Of a stretch of DNA of 64,000 nt, positions 56,413 to 64,000 are shown piece by piece. The stretch's first letter is position 1; each line of letters opens with the position of its first letter. A program made the position numbers and the translations under genes. Source of the stretch: Roseomonas populi (GTDB lineage: Bacteria; Pseudomonadota; Alphaproteobacteria; Acetobacterales; Acetobacteraceae); assembly GCF_024594815.1 (NCBI RefSeq), contig NZ_JANJOU010000009.1, positions 62,001 to 126,000 on the forward strand. The letters run 5' to 3'. The notes below the pieces were generated by a model. The model did no database searches. It was not told the origin of the DNA and saw only the letters and a program-made list of their open reading frames with translations.

Positions 56413-57185
56413 GCGCCCTCGTCCCGGTGCCGCTCCGGCTCCAGCCGCGCCTTCAGATGGGACAGCACGGGCGCCACCCCCGCGCAGACGGCCAGCAGCA
56501 CGCCCCATCCCCCTTCCCGCCAGCCGCCCTGCCGGAAGTAGGAGCCGAAGGAGCCGCGGACGGAGCCGGCCAGGGCGGCGGGCAGGCTGCCTGGGCGCCC
56601 CACGGCCAGCCGGTCCGAGGCTTCGAGGTCTGTCTCACGGTCCAGCCGGCGCAGCAGGCCGGAAACGTCCGTGTCCACCACCCGGTGCAGGCCGGACGCG
56701 ACGATGGCCGGCCCCTCCGCGCCTTCCCAGTCGGGCCCGGGGTTCATGCGGCCGGTGCGCCAGCGCTTGGCCCCCTGGCGGGAGAGGACGGGCTTCTCGG
56801 CCGCGCCCAGTCGCCCCGTCCAGCCCCGCCGGATCAGCCGGTCGCCCACATGGTTGTCGATCCGCAGGCGGTGCCAGGCATGGGTGGAGGATTCCGCCAC
56901 CCGCCGGATCTCCGGCCAAAGCGCGGCCGGCACGCGCTCGTCCGGCTCCACTTCCAACACCCAGTCGCCGGTGCAGGCCTCCAGCCCGGCGTTCCGGCGC
57001 TCCCCCTCCGTCGCCCAGGCGCCCTCGATCACGCGGTGCGCGCGCTTCCAGGCGATGGCGAGGCTGGCATCGGTGCTGCGGTCCAGCACCACCACGATCT
57101 CGTCCGCCGGCTCCAGGCTGGCAAGGCAGTCGGGCAGCCGCTCCGCCTCGTTGCGCGCGACGATGAGGGCGGAGATTCGGCTCAT
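56409..57185 (-). CDS. Glycosyltransferase family 2 (WaaE/KdtX-like)
   Basis: The 258-aa product has a GT-A fold: ISALIVARNEAERLPDCLASLE, the D-x-D-like VVVLDRSTDAS and GDWVLEVEPDERVP. The C-terminal region ends with a hydrophobic segment (GGWGVLLAVCAGVAPVLSHLKAR). It resembles the LPS core beta-glucosyltransferases of the WaaE/KdtX type. It is coupled to the GT4 gene by a TTGA overlap. Confidence 0.9.
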   Translation of the reverse strand: MSRISALIVARNEAERLPDCLASLEPADEIVVVLDRSTDASLAIAWKRAHRVIEGAWATEGERRNAGLEACTGDWVLEVEPDERVPAALWPEIRRVAESSTHAWHRLRIDNHVGDRLIRRGWTGRLGAAEKPVLSRQGAKRWRTGRMNPGPDWEGAEGPAIVASGLHRVVDTDVSGLLRRLDRETDLEASDRLAVGRPGSLPAALAGSVRGSFGSYFRQGGWREGGWGVLLAVCAGVAPVLSHLKARLEPERHRDEGA

Positions 57186-57218
57186 GCGGTGCTCCCGGTC
57201 AGCTGCGGCCCGCGAAGT

Positions 57219-58124
57219 CTAGACCGCGACGGGCGAGGGCAGCAGGGCCGTTGCGGCCTCCAGCGCCATCTCGACGGAAAGCCCCTCCATCCGCCCGTCC
57301 GGCGCCACCACGGCCCGCGCGGCGCGGCCCACCGGCCCGTACTCGGAGGCGGGGGTGGGCCCGAACAGGCCCAGCGTCGGCGCCCCCGCCGCCGCGGAGA
57401 GGTGCATCAGCCCGGAATCATTGCCCACGAAGAGCCGCGCCCGCGCCAGCAGCGCCGCCGCCTCGGGCAGGGAGAGCGCCCCGATCAGGTCCAGCGCCCC
57501 CGGCAGGGCGCGCACCACGGGGTCCGCCATGGCACGCTCCGCCCCACCCGGCCCACCCAGCAGGACGGGGCGCGCGCCTTCCAGCGGGCCGCCGGCCGCG
57601 GTCAGGGCCCCGGCCAGGGCCACGAAGCGCTCCGCCGGCCAGACCTTGCCCGCCCAGTTGGCGGTGGGGCCCAGTGCGAGGATCGGCTGGTCATCTCCCA
57701 GTAGGGCCGCGATGCGCACGGAATCCTCCGGCGCGAACCAGGCCACGGGGCGGGGCGGCGGGTCCAGCCGCAGCACCCCGGCGATGTGGCCGATGCGGTG
57801 CCCGGGCCGCCGCCCGCCCCGCATCACCACCCGCCGCCGCGCCGGCACCAGGTAGCCCAGCGCGGAACCCCGCAGGTCCACAACCAGGTCCCAGAACGTG
57901 CCGGCCACCTGCGCCCAGAGGTCGATCCAGTGCAGGGACAATGCCCGCTTCGTCACCACAATCGTCCTCTCCCGGCCCGGCATCCGGGCGAAAACGCCCT
58001 CCGCCACCGGGCCGCAGGCCACCGTGATCCGCGCGCCGGGATGGGTGCGGATCAGGTGGTCCAGCAGGCCGGTGGAGAGGACGGCGTCGCCGATCCGGGT
58101 GGAGGTGACAAAGAGGATCCGCAT
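57219..58124 (-). CDS. Glycosyltransferase family 9 (heptosyltransferase-like)
   Basis: The 301-aa product has the GT9 N-terminus MRILFVTSTRIGDAVLSTGLL and a donor-binding region LALGPTANWAGKVWP. The conserved NDSGLMHLSAAAGAPTLGLFGPT follows. It probably adds heptose or a similar sugar to LPS core. It is 33 bp downstream of the start of the GT2 gene's region on the same strand and divergent from ygfZ. ATG 58124 is the family start; the frame is open upstream through ygfZ, which is a shadow. Confidence 0.92.
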   Translation of the reverse strand: MRILFVTSTRIGDAVLSTGLLDHLIRTHPGARITVACGPVAEGVFARMPGRERTIVVTKRALSLHWIDLWAQVAGTFWDLVVDLRGSALGYLVPARRRVVMRGGRRPGHRIGHIAGVLRLDPPPRPVAWFAPEDSVRIAALLGDDQPILALGPTANWAGKVWPAERFVALAGALTAAGGPLEGARPVLLGGPGGAERAMADPVVRALPGALDLIGALSLPEAAALLARARLFVGNDSGLMHLSAAAGAPTLGLFGPTPASEYGPVGRAARAVVAPDGRMEGLSVEMALEAATALLPSPVAV

Positions 58125-58208
58125 GGGCGCGGCGCTTGTAGCACGCCCCCGGGCGGAAGGGGCCAGCACGGCTTGCACCCCGGGCAGGCGCGCCCGATCT
58201 CCCCCAAC

Positions 58209-59024
58209 ATGCCCAGCGCCCTTCTTCCCGACCGTGGCCTCGTCGCCGTCTCCGGCCCCGACCGGGAAACCTTCCTCCAGGGCCTCGTCTCGAACGACGT
58301 GGCGGCTCTGGGCACAGGCATGCGCTGGGCTGCCCTCCTCTCCCCCCAGGGCAAGTGGATGAGCGACTTCCTGATGTTCGAGGCGCCTGCGATCGCGCCC
58401 GACGCCATCCTGCTGGACCTGCCACGGGCGGATGCGGCGATGGTCGTGGAGCGCCTCTCCCGCTTCCGCCTGCGCGCCAAGGTCGCGCTCTCCGAACTCT
58501 CGGGGGAGGTGCCCGTCGGTGCCGTCTGGGCCGAGGAGCCGCCCATGGCGGCCGTGGCGCGCCGCGACCCCCGGCTGGAGGCGGCGGGCTGGCGGACCTA
58601 TGGCACGGCGCTGGAGGGCGACCCGGCGGATTACGACCGCCACCGCCTGGCGCTCGGCCTCCCCGACGGCGCGCGGGACCTGGACCGCGACAAGACGGTG
58701 CTGCTGGAAGCCGGCTTCGACGAGCTGGGCGGCATTGCCTGGGAAAAGGGCTGCTACATGGGCCAGGAGCTGACGGCCCGCACGCGCTACCGTGGCCTCC
58801 TGAAGCGCCGCCTGATGCCCGTTGTGGTCGAAGGGCCTCTCCTCCCGCGCGACACGCCGGTGATGATGGATGGCGCGACGGTCGGCGACATGCGCTCCGG
58901 CCGCGAGGGGCGCGGCCTCGCCCTGCTGCGGCTGGAAGCCGCGCGGGCCGATGCGCTGGCCTGCGGAGAAGCGGTTCTCCGCCCGGCGGTGCCGGAATGG
59001 ATGCGCCTCCCCGCCTTGGCCTGA
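58209..59024 (+). CDS. ygfZ: Folate-binding Fe-S cluster repair/assembly protein YgfZ
   Basis: The 271-aa product has the YgfZ signature KGCYMGQELTARTRYRG (about residues 178-194) with the functional Cys, and an aminomethyltransferase-like GcvT fold (LVAVSGPDRETFLQGLVSNDV, LLSPQGKWMSDF). YgfZ uses tetrahydrofolate to help maintain iron-sulfur enzymes. It is the alphaproteobacterial version of the mitochondrial IBA57. Start ATG 58209. Confidence 0.93.
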   Translation: MPSALLPDRGLVAVSGPDRETFLQGLVSNDVAALGTGMRWAALLSPQGKWMSDFLMFEAPAIAPDAILLDLPRADAAMVVERLSRFRLRAKVALSELSGEVPVGAVWAEEPPMAAVARRDPRLEAAGWRTYGTALEGDPADYDRHRLALGLPDGARDLDRDKTVLLEAGFDELGGIAWEKGCYMGQELTARTRYRGLLKRRLMPVVVEGPLLPRDTPVMMDGATVGDMRSGREGRGLALLRLEAARADALACGEAVLRPAVPEWMRLPALA

Positions 59025-59034
59025 GCCCCTACCC

Positions 59035-59062
59035 TTGCGGGTTTCTGCTAAACTGCCATAGC
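59035..59062 (+). promoter_or_regulatory. Candidate promoter of the GntR gene
   Basis: TTGCGG (59035-59040) and CATAGC (59057-59062) are spaced 16 bp apart, close to the GntR GTG at 59070. The predicted transcription start (about 59069) nearly coincides with the GTG, so the message may be leaderless. No Shine-Dalgarno is visible. Confidence 0.35.
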
Positions 59063-59069
59063 GTCTGGC

Positions 59070-59873
59070 GTGCCCCACCCCCTGCAGCCGCTCGTCACCG
59101 ACGACGCACCGTCCCTCGCCGAGCGCGCCTATGAGCGCCTCTGCGAGGCGATCGTGGACGGCACCCTGCCGCCGGGGCGAAAGCTGTCGGAACGCAGTCT
59201 GGCCGCGGCCCTGGCCATCTCCGCCCAGCCGATCCGGGAGGCGCTGCGGCGGCTGGAGGGAGAGGGGCTGGTGGAGAGCCGCCCGCGCAGCGGCACCTTC
59301 GTTGCCGCCCTGGACGAGGGCCGGCTGCTGGAGATGGGCCTGATTCGCGCCTCGATGGAAGGCGTGGCCGCCGGCCTTGTCGCCCGCAACGCGACCCCGG
59401 AGGACCTGGCCGCCCTGCGGGACGGCCTGGAAGCCATCCGCGCCGCCACCGCCGCGGACGACCCGGAGCGGCTGCAGGAGGCGAACGAGGCCTTCCACGG
59501 CACCCTTCACGCGATCACCGGCAATGCCCTGCTGATCCGCACGCTGCGCGCGCTCCGCGCCTACCACGTGATGAGCCGCGGCCGCGTGCTGGCCAACCGG
59601 GCCGAGCGGGCGCTGGCCGAGGCGGAGCACGCCGCGATCCTGGACCGGATAGAGGCCGGCGCGGCCGAGGAGGCGGAGGCACTGATGCGCGCCCACACCA
59701 TGCGCTCGCTGGCGGTCGCCTTCTCCGGGACCTTCCCGGGCCTCGCTGCCAGGCCGGACGGCGCAGCACCCATTGAGACGGAGCGTGACGGTGGACTCGA
59801 CGAGCATGATCCCGGGCGGCGTGCTGGTGGCGCGGCGCGTGCCGCCAGCCGTGGCCGAACGTGCGCGGCGTGA
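59070..59873 (+). CDS. GntR family transcriptional regulator (FCD/FadR-type)
   Basis: The 267-aa product has an N-terminal winged helix (LAERAYERLCEAIVDGTLPPGRKLSERSLAAALAISAQPIREALRRLEGEGLVESRPRSG). A C-terminal FCD ligand domain has His residues for a metal (EAFHGTLHAITGN, EAEHAAILDRIEAGAAEEA, MRAHTMRSL). It probably senses a carboxylic acid. The last 40 residues (from about GLAARPDG) look unlike the family and overlap the next gene by 68 bp. Start GTG 59070. Regulation of the downstream dehydrogenase is likely from context. Confidence 0.9.
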   Translation: MPHPLQPLVTDDAPSLAERAYERLCEAIVDGTLPPGRKLSERSLAAALAISAQPIREALRRLEGEGLVESRPRSGTFVAALDEGRLLEMGLIRASMEGVAAGLVARNATPEDLAALRDGLEAIRAATAADDPERLQEANEAFHGTLHAITGNALLIRTLRALRAYHVMSRGRVLANRAERALAEAEHAAILDRIEAGAAEEAEALMRAHTMRSLAVAFSGTFPGLAARPDGAAPIETERDGGLDEHDPGRRAGGAARAASRGRTCAA

Positions 59874-60762
59874 GTTCGGCGCCATCGTCGCGGACCACGA
59901 CATGTCCGCCGACGAGGCGATCGGCATCGCGGCGGAGAAGGGCCTCGCCGCGCTGGTGATCGGCGGATCGGCCAAGATCAATGCGGCCCACGCCGCCGCC
60001 CTGCCGCCCGGCCTGAAGATCGTCGCCAATACCAGCGTCGGCTACGACCACATGGACGCGGCGGCGGTGAAGGCCGCGGGCGTGATCGTGACGAACACGC
60101 CGGACGTGCTGACGGACTGCACGGCGGACCTCGCCTTCATGCTCCTGCTCAACGCCTGCCGGCGCGGGCACGAGTACGAGGCGATCATGCGCGCGGGCTG
60201 GCGCAAGCCCTTCGGCATGCCGGACAACCTGGGCCTCCAGCCCAGCGGCAAGACGCTCGGCATCGTCGGCATGGGGCGGATCGGCCGGGCCATGGCGCAG
60301 CGCGCGCGCGGCTTCGGCATGAAGATCCTCTACAACAACCGCACCCGCCTGGCGCCGGAGCTGGAAATGGGCGCGGAGTACGTGGCCGACCTGCGCGAAA
60401 TGCTGCCGCGCTGCCAGATCCTCTCGCTACACCTGCCCGGCGGCGCGGCGGGCACGCTGATGACGCGGGAGACCTTCGCCCTGCTGCCGCGCGGCGCCGT
60501 CTTCGTGAACACCGCGCGCGGTTCGCTGGTGGACGAGGACGCGCTGATCGATGCGCTGAAATCCGGCCAGCTCTTCGCCGCCGGACTGGACGTGTTCCGC
60601 CAGGAGCCGGCCTTCGATCTGCGCTTCGCGGAGCTGCCCAACGTGTTCCTGACGCCGCACGTGGCGAGCGCGACGGTGGAGACGCGCGACGCCATGGGCT
60701 TCAAGGCGCTGGACAACGTGGCGGCGGTGCTGCGCGGGCAGCCGCCGGTCGATCCGGTCTAG
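59806..60762 (+). CDS. D-2-hydroxyacid dehydrogenase
   Basis: The 318-aa product has the NAD-binding motif GMGRIGRAMAQRA (about residues 150-162) and catalytic residues Arg in NTARGSLVDEDAL, Glu in RQEPAF, and His in LTPHVASAT. It resembles glyoxylate/hydroxypyruvate reductases (GyaR type). The likely start is ATG 59806 (MIPGGVLVARRV); in-frame GTGs at 59785 and 59791 would lengthen it. It overlaps the GntR gene by about 68 bp. Confidence 0.9.
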   Translation: MIPGGVLVARRVPPAVAERARREFGAIVADHDMSADEAIGIAAEKGLAALVIGGSAKINAAHAAALPPGLKIVANTSVGYDHMDAAAVKAAGVIVTNTPDVLTDCTADLAFMLLLNACRRGHEYEAIMRAGWRKPFGMPDNLGLQPSGKTLGIVGMGRIGRAMAQRARGFGMKILYNNRTRLAPELEMGAEYVADLREMLPRCQILSLHLPGGAAGTLMTRETFALLPRGAVFVNTARGSLVDEDALIDALKSGQLFAAGLDVFRQEPAFDLRFAELPNVFLTPHVASATVETRDAMGFKALDNVAAVLRGQPPVDPV

Positions 60763-60766
60763 GAGA

Positions 60767-61018
60767 TCAGCCGAAGCGGCGGCGCATCGGCGGGCGGCGC
60801 GGCGGGGGCTTCGGCCCCATCACCTCGTCGATCTCGGCCTTGGCCTGGTTGACGAGGTCGATCAGCAGCGTGGAACCGCTTGCCGGCTGCACTTCCCGCG
60901 AGCGGCCCAGCCGGGCGGGCGGATGCACCACCACGGAATGAGTACCGTTGCCGCGCTCCTCGATCTCGAGGACGTGCTGGCGGTAGTCGCGGGTGGAGAC
61001 GATCGTCAGTCGGGGCAT
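60767..61018 (-). CDS. Small hypothetical protein, 83 aa
   Basis: A short product MPRLTIVSTRDYRQHVLEIEERGNG to PPRRPPMRRRFG. The first part could be a small beta-rich domain (HSVVVHPPARLG, STLLIDLVNQAKAEID); the tail is Arg/Pro-rich. No family is recognised. It is 49 bp downstream of the DUF1194 gene on the same strand and converges with the dehydrogenase with a 4-bp gap. Confidence 0.6.
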   Translation of the reverse strand: MPRLTIVSTRDYRQHVLEIEERGNGTHSVVVHPPARLGRSREVQPASGSTLLIDLVNQAKAEIDEVMGPKPPPRRPPMRRRFG

Positions 61019-61067
61019 GAGATTGCGTAACGCAGGACGAGACTGAGGAACAGGCTTGACTTGCCGC

Positions 61068-61838
61068 TCACGCGGACACCCGGTCCACCATGGGCATCGC
61101 GGCGTAGCGCGGCCCACCCTCAATCCCCGCGATCTCACGTGCGATCTTCCTGCGCACGGCACGATCGAAGGCCTCGAACCCCTCCGCCACCACGAGGAAG
61201 GCACCGGGCCCGCCGATCACCTCTTCGCGGTAGTAGTCCTCCAGCGCCGCGGCACCGTTCCCCGGGCCCGGCGCCCGGTCCAGCACGGCGAGGCCGTTCA
61301 TCACGATCCCCTCGTCCAGCATCCGGGTGCGGACCCCATCCAGGCGGCGGCCGGAGTTGTTCATGCCGTCGCCGGAGATGTCCACCACGCGCCGCGTGCC
61401 CTCGAACCGCTCCTGGGCGTAGAGCTGCAGCGCGTGCTCCATGGCGCCGGAGATGGAGGTGTAGCTCCAGGTGCGGCGTGGCGCGGCGTCAATCGCGGCG
61501 GCAAAGCGCTCGGCCGATGATTCGTCGCTGATCCGCATCCACGGCACCAGGTCCTCCTGGCTGTCGCTGTCGGACCAGGTGAAAAGGGTGCAGGAGATCG
61601 CGCCGATCCCGCCGCCCTTGATCGAGCGGATCACCTCCGGGTCGCGGAAGGCGGCGGCATAGCCGCGCATCTGGGTCTCGTGCTCCTCCGCGTCGATGGA
61701 ACGGCTGACGTCCACGGCGAGGATCAGCTCGACATCCACCGGCTCCGGCGCGGCGGTAGACGCGCGGGCAGACCGCAGGATGCTTGGGGTGCAGAGCACC
61801 CCGGCGCCCGTGAGGCGCAGAAGTTGGCGACGCTGCAT
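61068..61838 (-). CDS. Exported DUF1194 (VWA-like) protein
   Basis: The 256-aa product has a signal peptide (MQRRQLLRLTGAGVLCTPSILRSARAS). A VWA-like DUF1194 domain follows: VDVELILAVDVSRSIDAEEHETQMRGY (DxSxS MIDAS), RRVVDISGDGMNNSGRRL and NGLAVLDRAPG. It probably binds a metal and a partner protein in the periplasm. ATG 61838 begins the signal; the frame is open farther upstream through the intergenic region. Confidence 0.88.
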   Translation of the reverse strand: MQRRQLLRLTGAGVLCTPSILRSARASTAAPEPVDVELILAVDVSRSIDAEEHETQMRGYAAAFRDPEVIRSIKGGGIGAISCTLFTWSDSDSQEDLVPWMRISDESSAERFAAAIDAAPRRTWSYTSISGAMEHALQLYAQERFEGTRRVVDISGDGMNNSGRRLDGVRTRMLDEGIVMNGLAVLDRAPGPGNGAAALEDYYREEVIGGPGAFLVVAEGFEAFDRAVRRKIAREIAGIEGGPRYAAMPMVDRVSA

Positions 61839-62172
61839 CGGCTCCGTCCTTCTGGATGGGCCATGGCCGGCTGTTGTTGCCCGTCTCAGGGACGGGTTAT
61901 TGTGCAGTGCAACATAAACCGGTTCGGTCGCATGCGCCAGCCCTTCTGGCGTTTTGTTGCGGCCCTGCTCTGACTGCCCCCCCCGTGCTGACGATTCACC
62001 GGGCGCGGCGTCCCTGGTCACGAAGGTGCAACATTGAACGGCTAGCGCAACTCGCGGTTGCGCGCCTTGTTGCCATACCAACCGGGAAGCAGGAGCTAGC
62101 TGCCCAGCATGGCGGCGGCTTCTTCCCGGCCAAAGGCGGGCGGGGAGGATGCCTGCCCTCCCCGCCAGCAGG
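61839..62172. promoter_or_regulatory. Intergenic region with several dyads upstream of DUF1194
   Basis: This 334-bp gap contains, from left to right: a hairpin CCCGTC/GACGGG (61880-61896), the palindromic core TGCA-g-TGCA inside TTGTGCAGTGCAACA (61900-61914), and the hairpin GCGCAAC/GTTGCGC (62045-62063). The TGCA dyad is close in form to PhaR-type sites of alphaproteobacteria, but this is only a resemblance. No gene of convincing quality is present. Confidence 0.4.
62139..62166 (-). terminator. Strong hairpin after the binding-protein gene
   Basis: GGCGGGGAGG (62139-62148) and CCTCCCCGCC (62157-62166) form a perfect 10-bp stem with an 8-nt loop, starting 6 bp after the stop codon of the upstream minus-strand gene. 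Only a short T run follows on the minus strand, but the stem is strong for a GC-rich genome. Confidence 0.5.
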
Positions 62173-63210
62173 TCAGAGGCGCCGCTCCTCGATCGGCGGG
62201 AGGAAAGCGTCCGTGTAGATATCCGCCACCTTCAGCCTGTTCGGCATGCCATAGGCGGTCTCCACAGCCTCGATCGCCTTCTGGAAGCGCGCCATGTCGG
62301 GGTTGGAAAGCCCATTCCGCATGACGTGGTCCGAGATGACCTGCTGCTCCATGCTGATCGCCTGCCGCTCGGTCTCGATCGCCACATCCGTCAGCGGCTC
62401 GACCTTCTTCAGCGCGGCGATGCTCTCCGCACGGTTCCTGTTGGCTTGGATCAGGCCGCGGAACAGGGCGCGCTGCGCGTTGCGCACCACCTCAGGGTTC
62501 TTCTCGGCGAAGGCCCTGGTCGTGATGTAGGCGGTACCCAGCAGGTCCAGCCCGTGGTCGCGGTAGTACAGGATGTTCTGCTGCGGGAAGTCCAGCCCCA
62601 GCGCCTTCAAGGACATCCCGACGGAGGTAATGGCCCCCGTCACGCCATCCGTCCGCTTCTGCACCAGCATCGGCTCGCGCAGCTCCGGGCTCACGCTCAT
62701 CCAGTTCACCTTGCCGGGGTCCACGCCCGCCATCCGGGCAAAGGCGGGAAAGAGCTGGCGGCCCGCATCGGATTCCGGCGCGGCGAGCGTGCGGCCCTCC
62801 AGGTCCTTCGGCGTCTTCACCCCGCCATCCGCGCGCGTCACGGCGCAGAGCAGCGAGCGGTCGCCCCAGATGCCGGTGACGACCAGGCCCGAATTCGGGT
62901 TCTCCGCCATGAACTTGATGACGGGGTTGATGTCTGCCTGCCCCATGTCATAGGCACCGCCGGCGATGTCCACCGGCACGCGGCCGGAGCCGAAGCCGCG
63001 ATCGACCGAGGCGTCCAGCCCCACCTCGCGGAAATACCCCTTCTCCAGCGCCATGCTGGCATAGGCGTTGGGCCCCTGCTTCGCCCAGTCCAGCGCGAAG
63101 CGCAGCTTCGGCATCGCCTGGGCCCGCGCCAGGTGCGGCCGGGCCAGCCCGCCCGCGGAGAGCGCGGCGGCCGCGGCCAGCAGGTGGCGGCGGGACGGAT
63201 TCTGTTGCAT
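62173..63210 (-). CDS. NMT1/THI5-like ABC substrate-binding protein
   Basis: The 345-aa product has a Tat-like signal (SRRHLLAAAAALSAGGLARPHLARAQA). A periplasmic binding domain of the NMT1/SsuA type follows: KLRFALDWAKQGPNAYASMALEKGYFREVGLD, VDIAGGAYDMGQADIN, and TPKDLEGRTLAAPESDAGRQLFPAFARMAGVD. It binds a nitrogen- or sulfur-containing ligand such as a pyrimidine precursor, taurine or nitrate-like compound; the ligand is not set. The permease and ATPase are not in the window. ATG 63210 begins the signal. It is divergent from the amidase. Confidence 0.9.
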   Translation of the reverse strand: MQQNPSRRHLLAAAAALSAGGLARPHLARAQAMPKLRFALDWAKQGPNAYASMALEKGYFREVGLDASVDRGFGSGRVPVDIAGGAYDMGQADINPVIKFMAENPNSGLVVTGIWGDRSLLCAVTRADGGVKTPKDLEGRTLAAPESDAGRQLFPAFARMAGVDPGKVNWMSVSPELREPMLVQKRTDGVTGAITSVGMSLKALGLDFPQQNILYYRDHGLDLLGTAYITTRAFAEKNPEVVRNAQRALFRGLIQANRNRAESIAALKKVEPLTDVAIETERQAISMEQQVISDHVMRNGLSNPDMARFQKAIEAVETAYGMPNRLKVADIYTDAFLPPIEERRL

Positions 63211-63270
63211 GGAGGCTCCTCTTCCCGCCCGAGGGCACCCCGGCGGCACGCCTGCCTGGCAGCAAGAACG

Positions 63271-64000
63271 GTGCCGGAAGGATCAGGGCCTCGCCCGGGC
63301 GCACCGGGCCGCCACAAGCGCCGGAGCACCCCTCCCATCGATCCCTGCCTGATCACGGCCGAAGGCCTCGTCCGCTTCTACCGCCGCCACATCCTCTCGC
63401 CGCTGGAGGTGACGCAGGCCGTGCTGGCGCGGGCGGAGCGGCTGAACCCCGCCCTCAACGCGGTTGTCACCCTCGATTCCGCAGGCGCGCTGGAGGCGGC
63501 GCGGGCCAGCGAGGCGCGCTGGGCGGCGGGTTGCCCGCTGGGCCCGCTGGACGGCGTGCCGCTGACGGTGAAGGACAACATCCCCGTCGCTGGGCTGCGC
63601 TGTAGCTGGGGCAGCGCCACGCACCGCGACTTCATCCCCGCGCGGGACGAGCTGCCCGTGGCGCGGCTGCGCGCGGCCGGCGCCGTGATCCTCGGCAAAA
63701 CCAATGTCCCGGAATTCACGCTGGAGGGCTACACGAGCAACGCCCTGTTCGGCCCCACCCACAATCCCTGGAACACGGATCTCACCCCCGGCGGCTCCAG
63801 CGGCGGGGCCGTGGCGGCCGTCGCCGCAGGACTCGGCCCGCTCGCCATCGGCACGGATGGGGGTGGCTCCATCCGCCGCCCCGCTTCCCACACCGGACTT
63901 GTCGGGATGAAGCCCACCCCCGGCCGCGTGCCCCGCGCGGACGGCCTGCCACCGATCCTGCTGGACCTAGAGGTGATCGGCCCGATCGCCCGAACCCTGG
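63271..64000 (+). CDS. Amidase (GatA/AS family), 5' part, cut by the window edge
   Basis: The visible 243 codons hold the amidase signature Lys-cisSer-Ser triad: LTVKDNIPV, TPGGSSGGAVAAVAAG, and the nucleophile in GTDGGGSIRRPASHTG. The rest runs beyond 64000. It hydrolyses an amide, perhaps of the ligand bound by the divergent binding protein. No ATG is near: GTG 63271 is the only usual start in frame and adds about 22 odd residues, so a non-standard start nearer ATCGAT at 63337 is possible. Confidence 0.82.
   Translation, partial: MPEGSGPRPGAPGRHKRRSTPPIDPCLITAEGLVRFYRRHILSPLEVTQAVLARAERLNPALNAVVTLDSAGALEAARASEARWAAGCPLGPLDGVPLTVKDNIPVAGLRCSWGSATHRDFIPARDELPVARLRAAGAVILGKTNVPEFTLEGYTSNALFGPTHNPWNTDLTPGGSSGGAVAAVAAGLGPLAIGTDGGGSIRRPASHTGLVGMKPTPGRVPRADGLPPILLDLEVIGPIARTL

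Noticed and set aside
57219-60029. A 936-codon minus-strand frame that would fuse the GT9 enzyme to a long N-terminal part
   Set aside because: The extra part runs opposite ygfZ and the GntR gene; GT9 proteins start at MRILFVTS, so the extension is a shadow.
61932-61973. 13-codon open frame MRQPFWRFVAALL as a possible leader peptide
   Set aside because: No ribosome binding site and no plus-strand gene downstream for it to control.

Overview
The window is a gene-dense stretch of high-GC (about 70% or more by eye) alphaproteobacterial chromosome. Gene content points to Rhodospirillales/Acetobacteraceae, Roseomonas-like: an aroK-aroB fusion, a J-domain/cobS/cobT aerobic cobaltochelatase cluster, cvpA-purF, yfgM-bamB-der, and an alternative complex III plus caa3 oxidase operon. 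I saw no rRNA, tRNA, CRISPR array, insertion sequence or prophage. Genes are tightly packed, and many neighbours share 4-bp ATGA/GTGA/TTGA overlaps, including one apparent CTGA.

Layout. 0-4 kb: 5' end of xerD, a 48-aa membrane protein, aroKB, DUF2889, an alpha/beta hydrolase and bolA. 4.2-9.4 kb: J-domain protein, cobS, a glutathione S-transferase and cobT, then a secreted phytase-like esterase. 9.4-19.5 kb: a degenerate histidine kinase-like protein, rpmB, an Atm1-type ABC exporter, a NUDIX/VOC pair, an SDR, an MFS carrier, a SYLF protein, a histidine phosphatase and an ABC-2 permease without its ATPase. 19.6-21.8 kb: two overlapping spore-photoproduct-lyase-family radical SAM genes. 21.8-31.6 kb: an MHYT-PAS-GGDEF-EAL protein, radA, DUF2726, a zinc alcohol dehydrogenase, cvpA-purF-SDR and a FkbM methyltransferase. 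31.7-37.6 kb: yfgM-bamB-der, small unknowns and a glycoside hydrolase-like protein.

37.6-49.3 kb is the most striking block: twelve minus-strand genes read as one operon in the order actA-B-C-D-E-F, an unknown membrane protein, senC, ctaC-D-E-F. They should build a quinol:cytochrome c oxidoreductase (ACIII) coupled to an A2-type caa3 oxidase, giving quinol oxidation to O2 reduction without a bc1 complex. 49.5-64 kb holds dihydroorotase, an AbrB-type transporter with a CTG-started DUF1289 gene, a secreted hydrolase with a candidate Fur box, an envelope-glycan cluster (O-antigen ligase, GT4, GT2, GT9), ygfZ, a GntR regulator overlapping a D-2-hydroxyacid dehydrogenase, DUF1194, an NMT1-type binding protein and the 5' part of an amidase.

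The best candidates for something not well described are the tandem SPL-family pair, in which one member lacks the catalytic hydrogen-donor cysteine, and the unassigned membrane protein inside the ACIII-caa3 operon. All assignments rest on reading motifs and gene order; no database search was run.
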